A stretch of DNA of 64,000 nucleotides from Haloarcula laminariae (GTDB lineage: Archaea > Halobacteriota > Halobacteria > Halobacteriales > Haloarculaceae), in the NCBI RefSeq assembly GCF_025457605.1, contig NZ_JAMZFY010000002.1, positions 1 through 64,000 on the forward strand. Reading direction: 5' to 3'. The stretch's first letter is position 1. The number at the start of each line of letters is the position of its first letter. Under the pieces are notes generated by a model, which worked only from the letters and a program-made list of their open reading frames with translations, was not told the origin of the DNA and ran no database searches. The translations under genes were made by a program, and so were the position numbers. Below, piece by piece: positions 1 through 7,728 of the stretch.

Positions 1-941
<941 letters not shown>

Positions 942-1216
942 GTCTCCCGGCACAAGGCCGGGGGGTTAGGCGGGTCACACTCCAGATGGAGTGTGGTCGC
1001 TATCGAAGGGTGTTCGAGGACACTCGCCGACCGAGTGTCACCGAACTATCAGGGCTCACATCAGATCCCATCTTGACGGCGGACCGCAGGGGTGGAATCC
1101 TCATTTCTTCGGACCTGCATATTGTCCCGAAGCCATCTTAAAGGCTTCGAGTTCCGATGGCGACCCGGTGTCGCCGCAGTGTGTGGCCGGGTTTTGTCGG
1201 CCCCGGCCAGGCCTCG
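942..1216 (-). other. 16S precursor leader (external transcribed spacer)
   Basis: This stretch lies between the most proximal rRNA promoter and the mature 16S 5' end, and is about 275 nt on the minus strand. It contains short inverted repeats, for example around 978-998 (CACTCC ... GGAGTG) and 1010-1042, as expected for the 5' arm of the 16S processing stem. The matching 3' arm is outside the window, so the bulge-helix-bulge site cannot be placed. A TTTAAG box near 1136-1148 could be a fourth, weaker promoter but lacks the downstream GCGAA motif of the other three. Confidence 0.7.
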
Positions 1217-1252
1217 TTCGCGTTCAACCCGAATACCCTGTTACACTTAAGG
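1216..1252 (-). promoter_or_regulatory. rRNA operon promoter, proximal copy
   Basis: On the minus strand a CTTAAGTGTAA TATA-type box (about 1241-1251) is followed roughly 25 nt downstream by a GCGAACG start-site motif (1216-1222). The same box-to-start geometry recurs in two upstream copies, which supports a real promoter. This copy lies closest to the 16S gene. Confidence 0.8.
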
Positions 1253-1292
1253 GCATCGGAGTTGGGTCGCGTCGAACCGCACGACGTGAGCG

Positions 1293-1331
1293 ACCTTCGC
1301 GTTCCATCCGAACACCCTGTTACACTTAAGG
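1293..1331 (-). promoter_or_regulatory. rRNA operon promoter, middle copy
   Basis: Minus strand: the box CTTAAGTGTAACAGGGTGTT (1311-1330) is followed by GAACGCGAAGG near 1293-1303. It is almost identical to the proximal copy about 80 bp downstream, including the CAGGGT after the TATA box, so the promoter unit itself appears to have been duplicated. Confidence 0.8.
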
Positions 1332-1378
1332 GCGTCGGTTGGTACGAGGCCCGACCGGGGAAGTGTCGTCCCCGACCT

Positions 1379-1416
1379 CCTTCGCATCAGAGTCGATGGG
1401 AGTGTCACACTTAACC
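1379..1416 (-). promoter_or_regulatory. rRNA operon promoter, distal copy
   Basis: Minus strand: GGTTAAGTGTGACACT (about 1402-1415) is followed by GATGCGAAGG at 1379-1388. The spacing matches the other two copies, but the sequence between box and start is more diverged. Confidence 0.72.
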
Positions 1417-1630
1417 TCGTCGGACCGAGGCCGCTTCGGCAGGCGATTACACGGGGTAGTGACTCTCATGGGGTGGACAGTCACATCGAACATGAGACGC
1501 GGGCGACGAGCTGGTGGCAAGTCCGCATATGCGTGGGTCGTGCGTGTGCGCGTTCACGCGCGCCCGAAGAGTAGGAACTGTGTGGCGGAGCAACCGGCCG
1601 GGTCGTCGGCAAAAAGTGCGTGCTGGGGAA

Positions 1631-1939
1631 CTAGATGTCGTCGAGGTGCTCGACGCCCTCTTTCGAGACGTTCCCTTTCGTGATGTCGCCCGGCATCCAG
1701 TCCGGTTTGTCGTCGGGCGCTGTTTCTACCCAGGCCCACGCCTCGTAGATGTGGACCTTGTGGGTGCCTTTCTCCCGGAGCCGAATCTCCTCCGGGTCGG
1801 CTGCGTCCTCGCTGTCGGCCGGGTCGAGACGCCGGGCGGCCTTCAACGCAGCCTGCCGGGGTGTCCCGCCTGAGAAGACGCTCGATTCGTCACCATCCTC
1901 ACGGAGCGCAAAGTTGCGCTTGTCGCTGTCGCGTGCCAT
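1631..1939 (-). CDS. MC1-type non-histone chromosomal protein
   Basis: This 102-residue, DNA-binding chromosomal protein belongs to the MC1 family, small monomers that bend and compact archaeal DNA. The family is recognisable from the NFALREDGDE start of the fold, the PRQAALKAARR segment, and IRLREKGTHKVHIYEAW followed by PDWMP near the C-terminus. Unlike methanogen MC1 it is acid-rich, as expected for a halophile. The ATG at 1937-1939 has a GGAG Shine-Dalgarno-like element about 9 nt upstream and a strong TATA box further up. It stands between the rRNA promoters and a divergent AbrB-like gene. Confidence 0.9.
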   Translation of the reverse strand: MARDSDKRNFALREDGDESSVFSGGTPRQAALKAARRLDPADSEDAADPEEIRLREKGTHKVHIYEAWAWVETAPDDKPDWMPGDITKGNVSKEGVEHLDDI

Positions 1940-1978
1940 GGTTTTCTCCGCTCCATGTCAACCCAAAACATGGCACAA

Positions 1979-1990
1979 CATAAATATACC
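1979..1990 (-). promoter_or_regulatory. TATA box of the MC1 gene
   Basis: On the minus strand the run GGTATATTTATG lies about 45 nt upstream of the MC1 start codon. It would give a leader of roughly 20 nt that includes the GGAG element. The intervening sequence holds an inverted CCATG ... CATGG pair (about 1953-1972) that could be an operator, though this is not established. Confidence 0.7.
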
Positions 1991-2018
1991 CCCCGAATCG
2001 GGCTCCCTGCCGGGGTAC

Positions 2019-2028
2019 GTTTATATAG
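2019..2028 (+). promoter_or_regulatory. Unassigned TATA box on the plus strand
   Basis: GTTTATATAG on the plus strand is a good haloarchaeal TATA box, but it is 130 nt upstream of the next plus-strand start codon, which has its own closer box. It may drive a longer transcript of the AbrB-like gene or a small non-coding RNA. No open reading frame starts right after it. Confidence 0.45.
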
Positions 2029-2116
2029 TGGAAGCCGAGCGCGACCGTATCCGGCCACGATTCGGGGAAAATCGCCGCCCCGACGCGCGGCCGCAATCGG
2101 CCCGCCGCACGGTAGA

Positions 2117-2127
2117 CTTAAGTGTAT
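2117..2127 (+). promoter_or_regulatory. TATA box of the AbrB-like gene, resembling the rRNA promoter box
   Basis: CTTAAGTGTAT is placed for a start of transcription about 10 nt before the ATG at 2159. The core TTAAGTGTA is identical to the box of the rRNA promoters on the other strand about 1 kb away. This suggests, but does not show, shared basal factors (TBP/TFB) preference or shared growth-rate control. Confidence 0.65.
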
Positions 2128-2158
2128 CCTACGGCGATGCACGGAATAGGATAGCGCG

Positions 2159-2356
2159 ATGGTGCGAAAGAAGAAGCTCAGCCCGAGTGGCGCCAAAGAT
2201 GAGAACGGCGAGTACCACAACGTACATATCAACATCCACGAAGACGAACTCGCCGTCGCCGGCATGGAGATCGGCGACGAGGTGTTCGTTCGGGTTCGTG
2301 ATAACAAGATCATTATTCAAAAGGCCGACCCCGAAGAGGTCGAACACGATTTCTGA
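2159..2356 (+). CDS. Small AbrB/SpoVT-like domain protein
   Basis: This 65-residue protein has a basic start (VRKKKLSP). It continues into a swapped-hairpin-like pattern, with IHEDELAVAGMEIGDEVFVRVRDNKIIIQKA resembling the AbrB/MazE beta-strand order (strand, 'GxxvGDeV' turn, strand, 'i.I.'). Such proteins are DNA-binding regulators or antitoxin-like, but no toxin gene is adjacent. It is 51 bp upstream of pyrD on the same strand and could be co-transcribed with it. The function is inferred from fold similarity only. Confidence 0.65.
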   Translation: MVRKKKLSPSGAKDENGEYHNVHINIHEDELAVAGMEIGDEVFVRVRDNKIIIQKADPEEVEHDF

Positions 2357-2369
2357 CGTGCCGTCGCCA

Positions 2370-2391
2370 ACCCCCGGCAATCGTCGGGGGT
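2370..2391 (+). other. Hairpin between the AbrB-like gene and pyrD
   Basis: A perfect 7-bp stem (ACCCCCG / CGGGGGT) with an 8-nt loop sits in the 51-bp spacer. No T-run follows, so it is not an obvious terminator. It might attenuate or stabilise the transcript. Confidence 0.35.
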
Positions 2392-2407
2392 CGGTTCGAA
2401 CGCCCCA

Positions 2408-3460
2408 ATGAGACTCTACGACATCGCCAAACCGGTTCTGTTCTCGCTCCCGGCCGAAACGGCACACGGTGCCGTTCACAGCCTATTGAAGACAGCACAG
2501 GGCACCCCGATAGCGACTGCGATGGCCCGGCGCTACACCGTCGGCGACGACCGGCTCGCCGTCTCCGCGTTCGGCCGGGAGTTCGACAATCCCGTCGGCG
2601 TCGCCGCGGGCTTCGACAAGAACGCGACGATACCGAACGCCCTGGCGTCGATGGGCTTTGGCTTCGCCGAGGTCGGCGGCGTCACGGCCGAGCCACAGGC
2701 CGGCAACGCCCGCCCGCGGATGTTCCGTCTGCGAGAGGACGGCGGCCTCATCAACCGCATGGGGCTGAACAACGAGGGCGCGGCGACCGTCGGTGAACGG
2801 CTGGCGGCGACCGATGCCCCGTTCCCGCTGGGGGTCAACATCGCCAAGAGCGAACACGTCGGTACCGACGCGGCGCCGGCGGACTACCGGGAGACGTACG
2901 AACGGGTCGCCGAGGGCGGCGACTTCTTCGTCGTCAACGTCTCCTGTCCCAACTCACAGGGGTTCGAGGAGCTCCAGAACCGGGCGGCGATGACGGCCAT
3001 CTTCGAGGAGCTTCAGGACGCGGGCGCCAGCCCCCTCCTCGTGAAGCTCTCGCCGGACCTCCCCGACCCCGCGGTCGAGGACACGCTGGAGCTGGTGACC
3101 GAACTCGACCTCGACGGCGTCGTCGCCACAAACACGACGACCGAACGCCCCGAAGGGCTGCGCTCGCCCAACGCGAGCGAGACGGGCGGGCTCTCGGGCG
3201 CGCCGATCGAAGACAGAGCGACGCGAATGGTCCGCTTCGTCGCCGAGCGCGTCGACGTGCCCGTCGTCGGCGTCGGCGGGGTCGCCTCGGCCGAGGGCGC
3301 CTACCGGAAAATCCGCGCTGGCGCGTCGCTCGTCCAGCTCTACACCGGGCTGGTCTACGAGGGGCCGTCGCTGGCCCGCGATATCAACGAGGGGCTGGTG
3401 GACTTGCTGGACCGGGACGGCTTCGACAGCGTCGAAGACGCCGTCGGTGCGGACCTCTAG
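2408..3460 (+). CDS. pyrD: Dihydroorotate dehydrogenase (class 2, quinone-linked type)
   Basis: This 350-residue flavoenzyme oxidises dihydroorotate to orotate in pyrimidine synthesis, passing electrons to membrane quinone. Class 2 features are an N-terminal extension (residues 1-40) for membrane contact, the GFDKNATIPNALASMGFGF and NRMGLNNEG blocks, and the C-terminal FMN phosphate site (VPVVGVGGVASAEGAYRKI, then GASLVQLYTG). The catalytic-base segment reads VNVSCPNSQG. The residue at position 180 is Cys, where bacterial class 2 enzymes have Ser and class 1 enzymes have Cys. The stop codon overlaps the convergent downstream gene by 4 bp (CTAG). Confidence 0.95.
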   Translation: MRLYDIAKPVLFSLPAETAHGAVHSLLKTAQGTPIATAMARRYTVGDDRLAVSAFGREFDNPVGVAAGFDKNATIPNALASMGFGFAEVGGVTAEPQAGNARPRMFRLREDGGLINRMGLNNEGAATVGERLAATDAPFPLGVNIAKSEHVGTDAAPADYRETYERVAEGGDFFVVNVSCPNSQGFEELQNRAAMTAIFEELQDAGASPLLVKLSPDLPDPAVEDTLELVTELDLDGVVATNTTTERPEGLRSPNASETGGLSGAPIEDRATRMVRFVAERVDVPVVGVGGVASAEGAYRKIRAGASLVQLYTGLVYEGPSLARDINEGLVDLLDRDGFDSVEDAVGADL

Positions 3461-3669
3461 CGACACTCCGCTATCGGAATCGCGGCCTGGATGTCGGCCG
3501 ACAGCCACGCCGTCCGGCTGTCGCCCGTACCCGGCACGATGGTGAGCACCGAGGGCGCGTCGGGGTCGTCGACGACCCAGTCGAGGGCGAACCACGGATA
3601 GGTCTCACAGGCCGGGTTGCCGTAGCGGTCCGGGTCGCCGCAGTCGGAGTGTCGCTCGGAGGCAGTCAT
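3457..3669 (-). CDS. Small haloarchaeal hypothetical protein (DUF7511-like)
   Basis: This 70-residue protein starts MTASERHSDC and ends AWLSADIQAAIPIAECR. The middle (WFALDWVVDDPDAPSVLTIV) looks like a compact beta-rich domain without a membrane segment. I believe it belongs to a short haloarchaeal family of unknown function (DUF7511), though the name is from memory. The ATG at 3669 was chosen over an upstream in-frame start because the upstream part is not protein-like. It is convergent with pyrD and shares the palindromic CTAG that encodes both stop codons. Confidence 0.7.
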   Translation of the reverse strand: MTASERHSDCGDPDRYGNPACETYPWFALDWVVDDPDAPSVLTIVPGTGDSRTAWLSADIQAAIPIAECR

Positions 3670-3763
3670 TGTCCCTCTGTGTGCTAGTACGTGGCAATAA
3701 CGCAAAAGCGCCCTGTAACGGGGCGGTAATCGGGTTACCGGACGGTTACGCCGGTCGACCGGA

Positions 3764-3828
3764 CTCGCGTCACTCCAGCGCGCCGAGTCGGAACTCGAAG
3801 GCAGCTACCGGTAGCTCTAGGTCGTGCT
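3764..3828 (-). repeat. Duplicated copy of the pheT 3' end
   Basis: This 65-bp stretch matches 3922-3986, the last codons and stop of pheT, at 62 of 65 positions. Read on the minus strand it still encodes the last residues (HDLELPVAAFEF, then RLGALE) and a TGA stop. The differences are two synonymous changes and one Asp-to-Gly change. Both copies are centred on the perfect palindrome AGCTACCGGTAGCT (3803-3816 and 3961-3974). The copies flank a 93-bp insert that contains a dispersed element. Confidence 0.85.
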
Positions 3829-3830
3829 GC

Positions 3831-3902
3831 TACCACCTTTTTCAGCGTCGGGTGGTCTCGCTGTACTCGACCACCACTCCTCGAAAAACGTGGGCGAAAA
3901 AG
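3831..3902 (+). repeat. Dispersed palindromic element, copy A
   Basis: This element has defined ends, TACCACCTTTTTC on the left and AAAAACGTGGGCGAAAAAG on the right, around a GTCGGGT and a variable inverted repeat (GTGGTC ... GACCAC). The same plan occurs at 59386-59468 directly after a tRNA gene. CTTTTTC and GAAAAAG are complementary, and T-runs arise on either strand, so it could act as a bidirectional terminator between the convergent pheT and the upstream genes. Confidence 0.65.
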
Positions 3903-3927
3903 CGCTCACTCCATCAAGTCGCTCGCG

Positions 3928-5784
3928 TCACTCTAGCGCGTCGAGTCGGAACTCGAAGGCAGCTACCGGTAGCTCCAGGTCGTGCTCGACGAGCACCTTC
4001 GGATGCACCTCGCCGATGACGCCGACCGTCTCGCCGTCCAGGACGACGTCGGCGGCCCGACCGCCGATGAACGTCGGATGCTCCGTCGCGGGCGTTTCGA
4101 GGTCCTTGTCGAAGGCCTCGGCGATGGCCTGCAGGCGGGCCTTGGCGTCCTCGTAGGAGGCGTCAGTGCGGGCGAGGGCGCCGGCGACGGTCCGGTGCTC
4201 GGCCACGCCGGTGTTGTGGCTGTCGTCCAGCCCGGCGGCGAGCCCGATTTCCGCGATGTCCTGGGGGTAGCGCCGGTGGGTGTTGTTCTCCAGGACCATC
4301 ATGAGCGACGGGAGTGCCCACGTGCGGAGGATGGTGTAGTCCTCGCTGTAGGGCTCTTGGATGGTGACCGGGTCCGCGAGGCCGACGAGCGAGTCGTCGG
4401 CGTCCGCCGTTCCGGGGTCGGGGAGGTTCATCCGACCGTAGTTCTCCGCCTCGTTGGTCATGTGGAAGTTCAGCAGGTCCTCGAAGCCGAGTCCCACGAG
4501 GGTATCGCGGGCGGCGTCCTCCAGGACGGAGCGGTCGTGGCGGCCGCCGACGGTCGAGACGTCCGGATAGGTCGGTTCGAGGCTGTTGAACCCGAGCGCG
4601 CGCCCGATGTCGTCGACGATGTCGAGGGGGTGGATGATGTCGACCCGGTAGGGCGGAATCTCGACCTCGAAGGCGACGCCGTCGTCGGTCACGACCCGCG
4701 TGGCGTCCAGTCCGGCGCGTTCCGTGTAGTCGATTATCCGCTCCGGCTCCAGGTCGACGCCGAGCAGCGACTCGATGCGGTCCTGCGTGACCGTCTTCGT
4801 CCGGGTCCCGAAGTCCGGGCGCGACAGCGTCCGGCCGGCGTACTCGCCGGGCGCGTCGTCGGCGTACTCGACGTTGACGCGCTCGACGGTCCCGCCGCGG
4901 GCCTCCAGCGCGTAACAGACGATGTTGCACATGTGGTCGATGGTCCACTGGTCGGTCCCGGTCATCTCGATGAGGAGGTCGCGGGAGTCCTCGCTGACCT
5001 CGGTCCGGCGGCCGTTGATGACCGGCGGGAACGAGAACAGCCCGATAGCGTCGTAGATGGCTGGGACGCGGTCGAAGTCGGCGACGAGGTCGCCGTAGGT
5101 CTGGCCGGTGTCGTGGCCCTCGATGACCTCGGCCGGCGTCATCTCGGCGTCGCTGTCGAGCGGGACGAAAGTGGCCTCGTCGGGGTCGGCGCTGGTGTAG
5201 GTAATCGCGTTGCCCCCGACCGGTTCGACGGCGGCGTCGCCGACCATCTCGTCCTGGGGCTCCTCGCTGGCTTCGGTCGGGTCCTGCCCGCCGGTCAGGT
5301 CCAGGCTGCTCGATTCCCCGTCGGACGGCCGGAGGTCGGTCCCCTTCAGCATCGTGAGGTCGTGGACCCCGATGGCGCCTTTCGCGCGCTTGCGGCCCAT
5401 CGTCGCGTGGAGCTTCTCCTGCAGTTGAATCAGGGACTCCAGAGCGCCGTCGGAGAGGTCCAGCCCGCGGACGACGGCGCCGGTGACGTAGGGTCGTTCC
5501 GGCGGCTGGTCCTCGACCTCGATGGTCCACTCGGCGCTGTTCGTGTTCGGGACGTAGACGCCGCGGTCGTCGCCGTAGTGGTATCGCAGCGAGCGGGCGA
5601 CGCCCTCGACGGAGAGGCGGTCCAATCTGTCGGGGGCGAACTCCAGCTGGAACTCGTCGTCCTCGGTCCAGCCCTCGAACTCCAGGCCGAGGTCGAACAG
5701 GTCCGATTTGAGTTCGTCGTCGTCCTTCTCGTCGTGGCCGGTCAGATAGCGAAGCTCGTCGGGGTCGACGTCGACGACTGGCAT
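3928..5784 (-). CDS. pheT: Phenylalanyl-tRNA synthetase beta subunit
   Basis: This 618-residue subunit of the (alpha-beta)2 synthetase carries the editing and tRNA-binding parts. It begins MPVVDVDPDELRYLTG, as archaeal PheT does. It has a B3/B4-like editing region in the first half and the B5 region around IHPLDIVDDIGRALGFN, and ends with a catalytic-like domain (LPVAAFEFRLDALE). Residues 150-200 form an acidic low-complexity insertion (SSSLDLTGGQDPTEASEEPQ) not needed by the fold. Its ATG overlaps the pheS stop by one base (TGATG), so the two are translationally coupled. Its 3' end is duplicated downstream. Confidence 0.96.
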   Translation of the reverse strand: MPVVDVDPDELRYLTGHDEKDDDELKSDLFDLGLEFEGWTEDDEFQLEFAPDRLDRLSVEGVARSLRYHYGDDRGVYVPNTNSAEWTIEVEDQPPERPYVTGAVVRGLDLSDGALESLIQLQEKLHATMGRKRAKGAIGVHDLTMLKGTDLRPSDGESSSLDLTGGQDPTEASEEPQDEMVGDAAVEPVGGNAITYTSADPDEATFVPLDSDAEMTPAEVIEGHDTGQTYGDLVADFDRVPAIYDAIGLFSFPPVINGRRTEVSEDSRDLLIEMTGTDQWTIDHMCNIVCYALEARGGTVERVNVEYADDAPGEYAGRTLSRPDFGTRTKTVTQDRIESLLGVDLEPERIIDYTERAGLDATRVVTDDGVAFEVEIPPYRVDIIHPLDIVDDIGRALGFNSLEPTYPDVSTVGGRHDRSVLEDAARDTLVGLGFEDLLNFHMTNEAENYGRMNLPDPGTADADDSLVGLADPVTIQEPYSEDYTILRTWALPSLMMVLENNTHRRYPQDIAEIGLAAGLDDSHNTGVAEHRTVAGALARTDASYEDAKARLQAIAEAFDKDLETPATEHPTFIGGRAADVVLDGETVGVIGEVHPKVLVEHDLELPVAAFEFRLDALE

Positions 5785-7295
5785 CAGTGAAGCACCTCCG
5801 TGGTCCGCAGCAGTTCAAGGTCACACAGCGTCCCGTGGACGTCCCGGATGTCCTCGAAGCCGTACATCAGCATGAGCAGGCGCTCCAGCGAGAGGCCCCA
5901 CGCCATCACGTCACAGTCGACGCCCAGCGGCGAGAGCACCTCCTCGCGGAAGATGCCCGAGTTGCCGACCTCGACGACCTCGCCGGTCTCGGGGTGGGTA
6001 CCGAACAGTTCGAAGCTCGGCTCCGTGTAGGGGTTGTAGTGGGGCTTGAACTCCAGGTCGGTGATGCCGAACTGCTCGTAGAACTCGGTGAAGGTGCCCA
6101 TCAGGTCACGCACGGAGAGGTCCTCGGCCATCACCCACCCCTCTATCTGGAAGAACTCGAGCAGGTGCGTCGGGTCGAGCGTGTCGTTGCGGTAGACCTT
6201 CTCGACGCTGAAAAAGCGCTGGGGCGGTTCGAGTTCCCCTATCTCCTCGCCCGAGAGGTACCGCATCGACAGCGACGTGGTGTGGCCCCGCAGGTCCAGC
6301 CCGCGAGCCACCTCTTCCTCCCACGGCGAGTGGTACCCCTCGCCGTCGGGCCCGACGCCCTCTCTGTGGGCCGAGCGAACACGGTCGACGAGGTCGTCGG
6401 GCAGGTCCCGTATCTCGTCGGGCTGTTCGAGGGCGAACTGGTCCCAGTGGGTTCGCGCGGGGTGGTCCTGGGGCATGAACAGGCAGTCGTTGATCCAGAA
6501 CTGGGCGTCGACGTGGGGGCCGTCCATCTCCTGGAAGCCCATGCCCACGAGGGTGTCCTTGACGCGGTTGGCGGTCTGGCGCAGGATGTGTTCCTTGCCG
6601 TGGCTCACGTCCTCGGCGTCCGCCTCGACGTTGTACTCGGTGAACTCCACGTCCTCCCACTCGCCGCTGGTGAGCAGTTCGGCGGTGAGCTGGTCGACGG
6701 TCTCGGCGGCCTCGACGCCGCCCATCAGCGCGGTGACGCCGTCGTCGGTGAGCTGGACCGAGCGGACGGTCTCCTCGCGGACCGAGAGCAGGCCGCGCCG
6801 TTCGAGCTGGTCGAGCGCGTCGGCGTCGGCCTCGTCGAGGCGGTCGTCGGCGACGGCTTCGAGCGCGTACATCTCGGCGTCGGACCCGGTGTCGGCGTCG
6901 GGGTCCGCGGTTATCTCGCCGCTGTCTATCTCGCCGTACCCCTTGCGGGCGTAGTTCGCCAGTGCCACGTCGACGGCCCCGCCCTCGAGTCCCGAGGCGC
7001 CGATAACCTGCCCCATGGCGACCGGGCCCTCGTCGGCGCCCGCGTCGATTGCGGCCTCGTAGAGGTCCTGTTCGGGGAGGCTCTCGAAGACGTACTGGGT
7101 GCCTTCGTCGGTCAGCGTGTAGTGTTCGAGGGTCTCCTCGGTGACGGACACCAGGCCGTCGTCTTCGAGTTCGAACGCGGCCCGCGTGGCCGTCTCCGGT
7201 TTGAGGTCGGCCGCCTCGGCCACCTCGTCGATGCGACTGGGTGTGTCAGCGTCGGCGGCGTGTAACACGCCGACCTGTGCCTGTGGTCGTTTCAT
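5784..7295 (-). CDS. pheS: Phenylalanyl-tRNA synthetase alpha subunit
   Basis: This 503-residue catalytic subunit charges tRNA-Phe with phenylalanine. The N-terminal 150 residues are winged-helix-like modules typical of archaeal/eukaryotic PheS (EVAEAADLKPETATRAAFEL). The class II core follows, with motif 2 around KVYRNDTLDPTHLLEFFQIE and motif 3 at AWGLSLERLLMLMYG. It is the first gene of a two-gene operon with pheT. An AT-richer GGTTATC box about 25 nt upstream suits a short leader. Confidence 0.97.
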   Translation of the reverse strand: MKRPQAQVGVLHAADADTPSRIDEVAEAADLKPETATRAAFELEDDGLVSVTEETLEHYTLTDEGTQYVFESLPEQDLYEAAIDAGADEGPVAMGQVIGASGLEGGAVDVALANYARKGYGEIDSGEITADPDADTGSDAEMYALEAVADDRLDEADADALDQLERRGLLSVREETVRSVQLTDDGVTALMGGVEAAETVDQLTAELLTSGEWEDVEFTEYNVEADAEDVSHGKEHILRQTANRVKDTLVGMGFQEMDGPHVDAQFWINDCLFMPQDHPARTHWDQFALEQPDEIRDLPDDLVDRVRSAHREGVGPDGEGYHSPWEEEVARGLDLRGHTTSLSMRYLSGEEIGELEPPQRFFSVEKVYRNDTLDPTHLLEFFQIEGWVMAEDLSVRDLMGTFTEFYEQFGITDLEFKPHYNPYTEPSFELFGTHPETGEVVEVGNSGIFREEVLSPLGVDCDVMAWGLSLERLLMLMYGFEDIRDVHGTLCDLELLRTTEVLH

Positions 7296-7728
7296 AGAGA
7301 TGTCTCGGTCGTTGTGGTGATAACCGCGGGTCGCTCAGTTAACGGTTCTCACTTGCTGTGAGGGGCGCCCCTCGCACCGGGCGATTTCGTCCGGGTCACG
7401 CCGGCCCCGAGTCCGCCGCCCGTCAGGCCGCGAAGAAAAATCCGAACCCCGGACTGCGCGGCGGCTGGACGGCGACACTGGCAGCGTGGGATTCGGGTGC
7501 CAGGTGCGACCGATTGTCGTGCGGTAGAAAAAGGATTGCGGAAGCGCACGCGCCATCGGGGTCGGAATCGTCCCAGTGGCTGAGCGAAGGCGGGCGACGT
7601 GAGCACGCGAGCCCCAGAGTTCGGCCCGCCAGGGGGTTCCGGCTGTTCGGAGTCCCCGGTGTCTGACTGAACACGACCGGGCTAGTGTCCGAGTAGATTT
7701 AATACGCGAAAAGCGGTATGGAACGCAG
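7296..7728. other. Gene-free stretch between divergent pheS and lipoprotein genes
   Basis: This 433-bp stretch has no credible gene on either strand. Its right end has the plus-strand TATA box TTTAATACG (about 7698-7706) for the lipoprotein gene, and its left end holds the pheS promoter. In the middle, 7578-7646 resembles the right half of the palindromic element at 11327-11425. No tRNA or other structured RNA was recognised. Confidence 0.6.
7578..7646 (+). repeat. Partial copy of a dispersed palindromic repeat
   Basis: The order of blocks GGCTGAGCGA ... GTGAGCAC ... GCCCCAGAGTTC ... CCAGGGGGTTCCGGCTGT follows that of the element right half at 11327-11425 (GGCTGAACGA ... GTAAGCAC ... GCCCCGAGTTC ... 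CCGGGGCTTTCTGGCTGT), with a deletion in the middle. It is clearly related by order and spacing, but identity is only moderate. Confidence 0.5.

Noticed and set aside
1514-1873. Plus-strand frame over the MC1 gene
   Set aside because: It is antisense to a clear MC1 gene with a promoter and ribosome-binding site, and the translation is not protein-like.
3982-5790. Long open frame opposite pheT (about 600 codons)
   Set aside because: It is an antisense shadow of pheT, caused by high GC in third codon positions. Its residues are dominated by Val, Gly, Asp and Arg without a recognisable domain.
7296-7728. RNase P RNA, SRP RNA or tRNA in the gap
   Set aside because: I searched for conserved cores by eye and found none. 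The stretch resembles repeat remnants.
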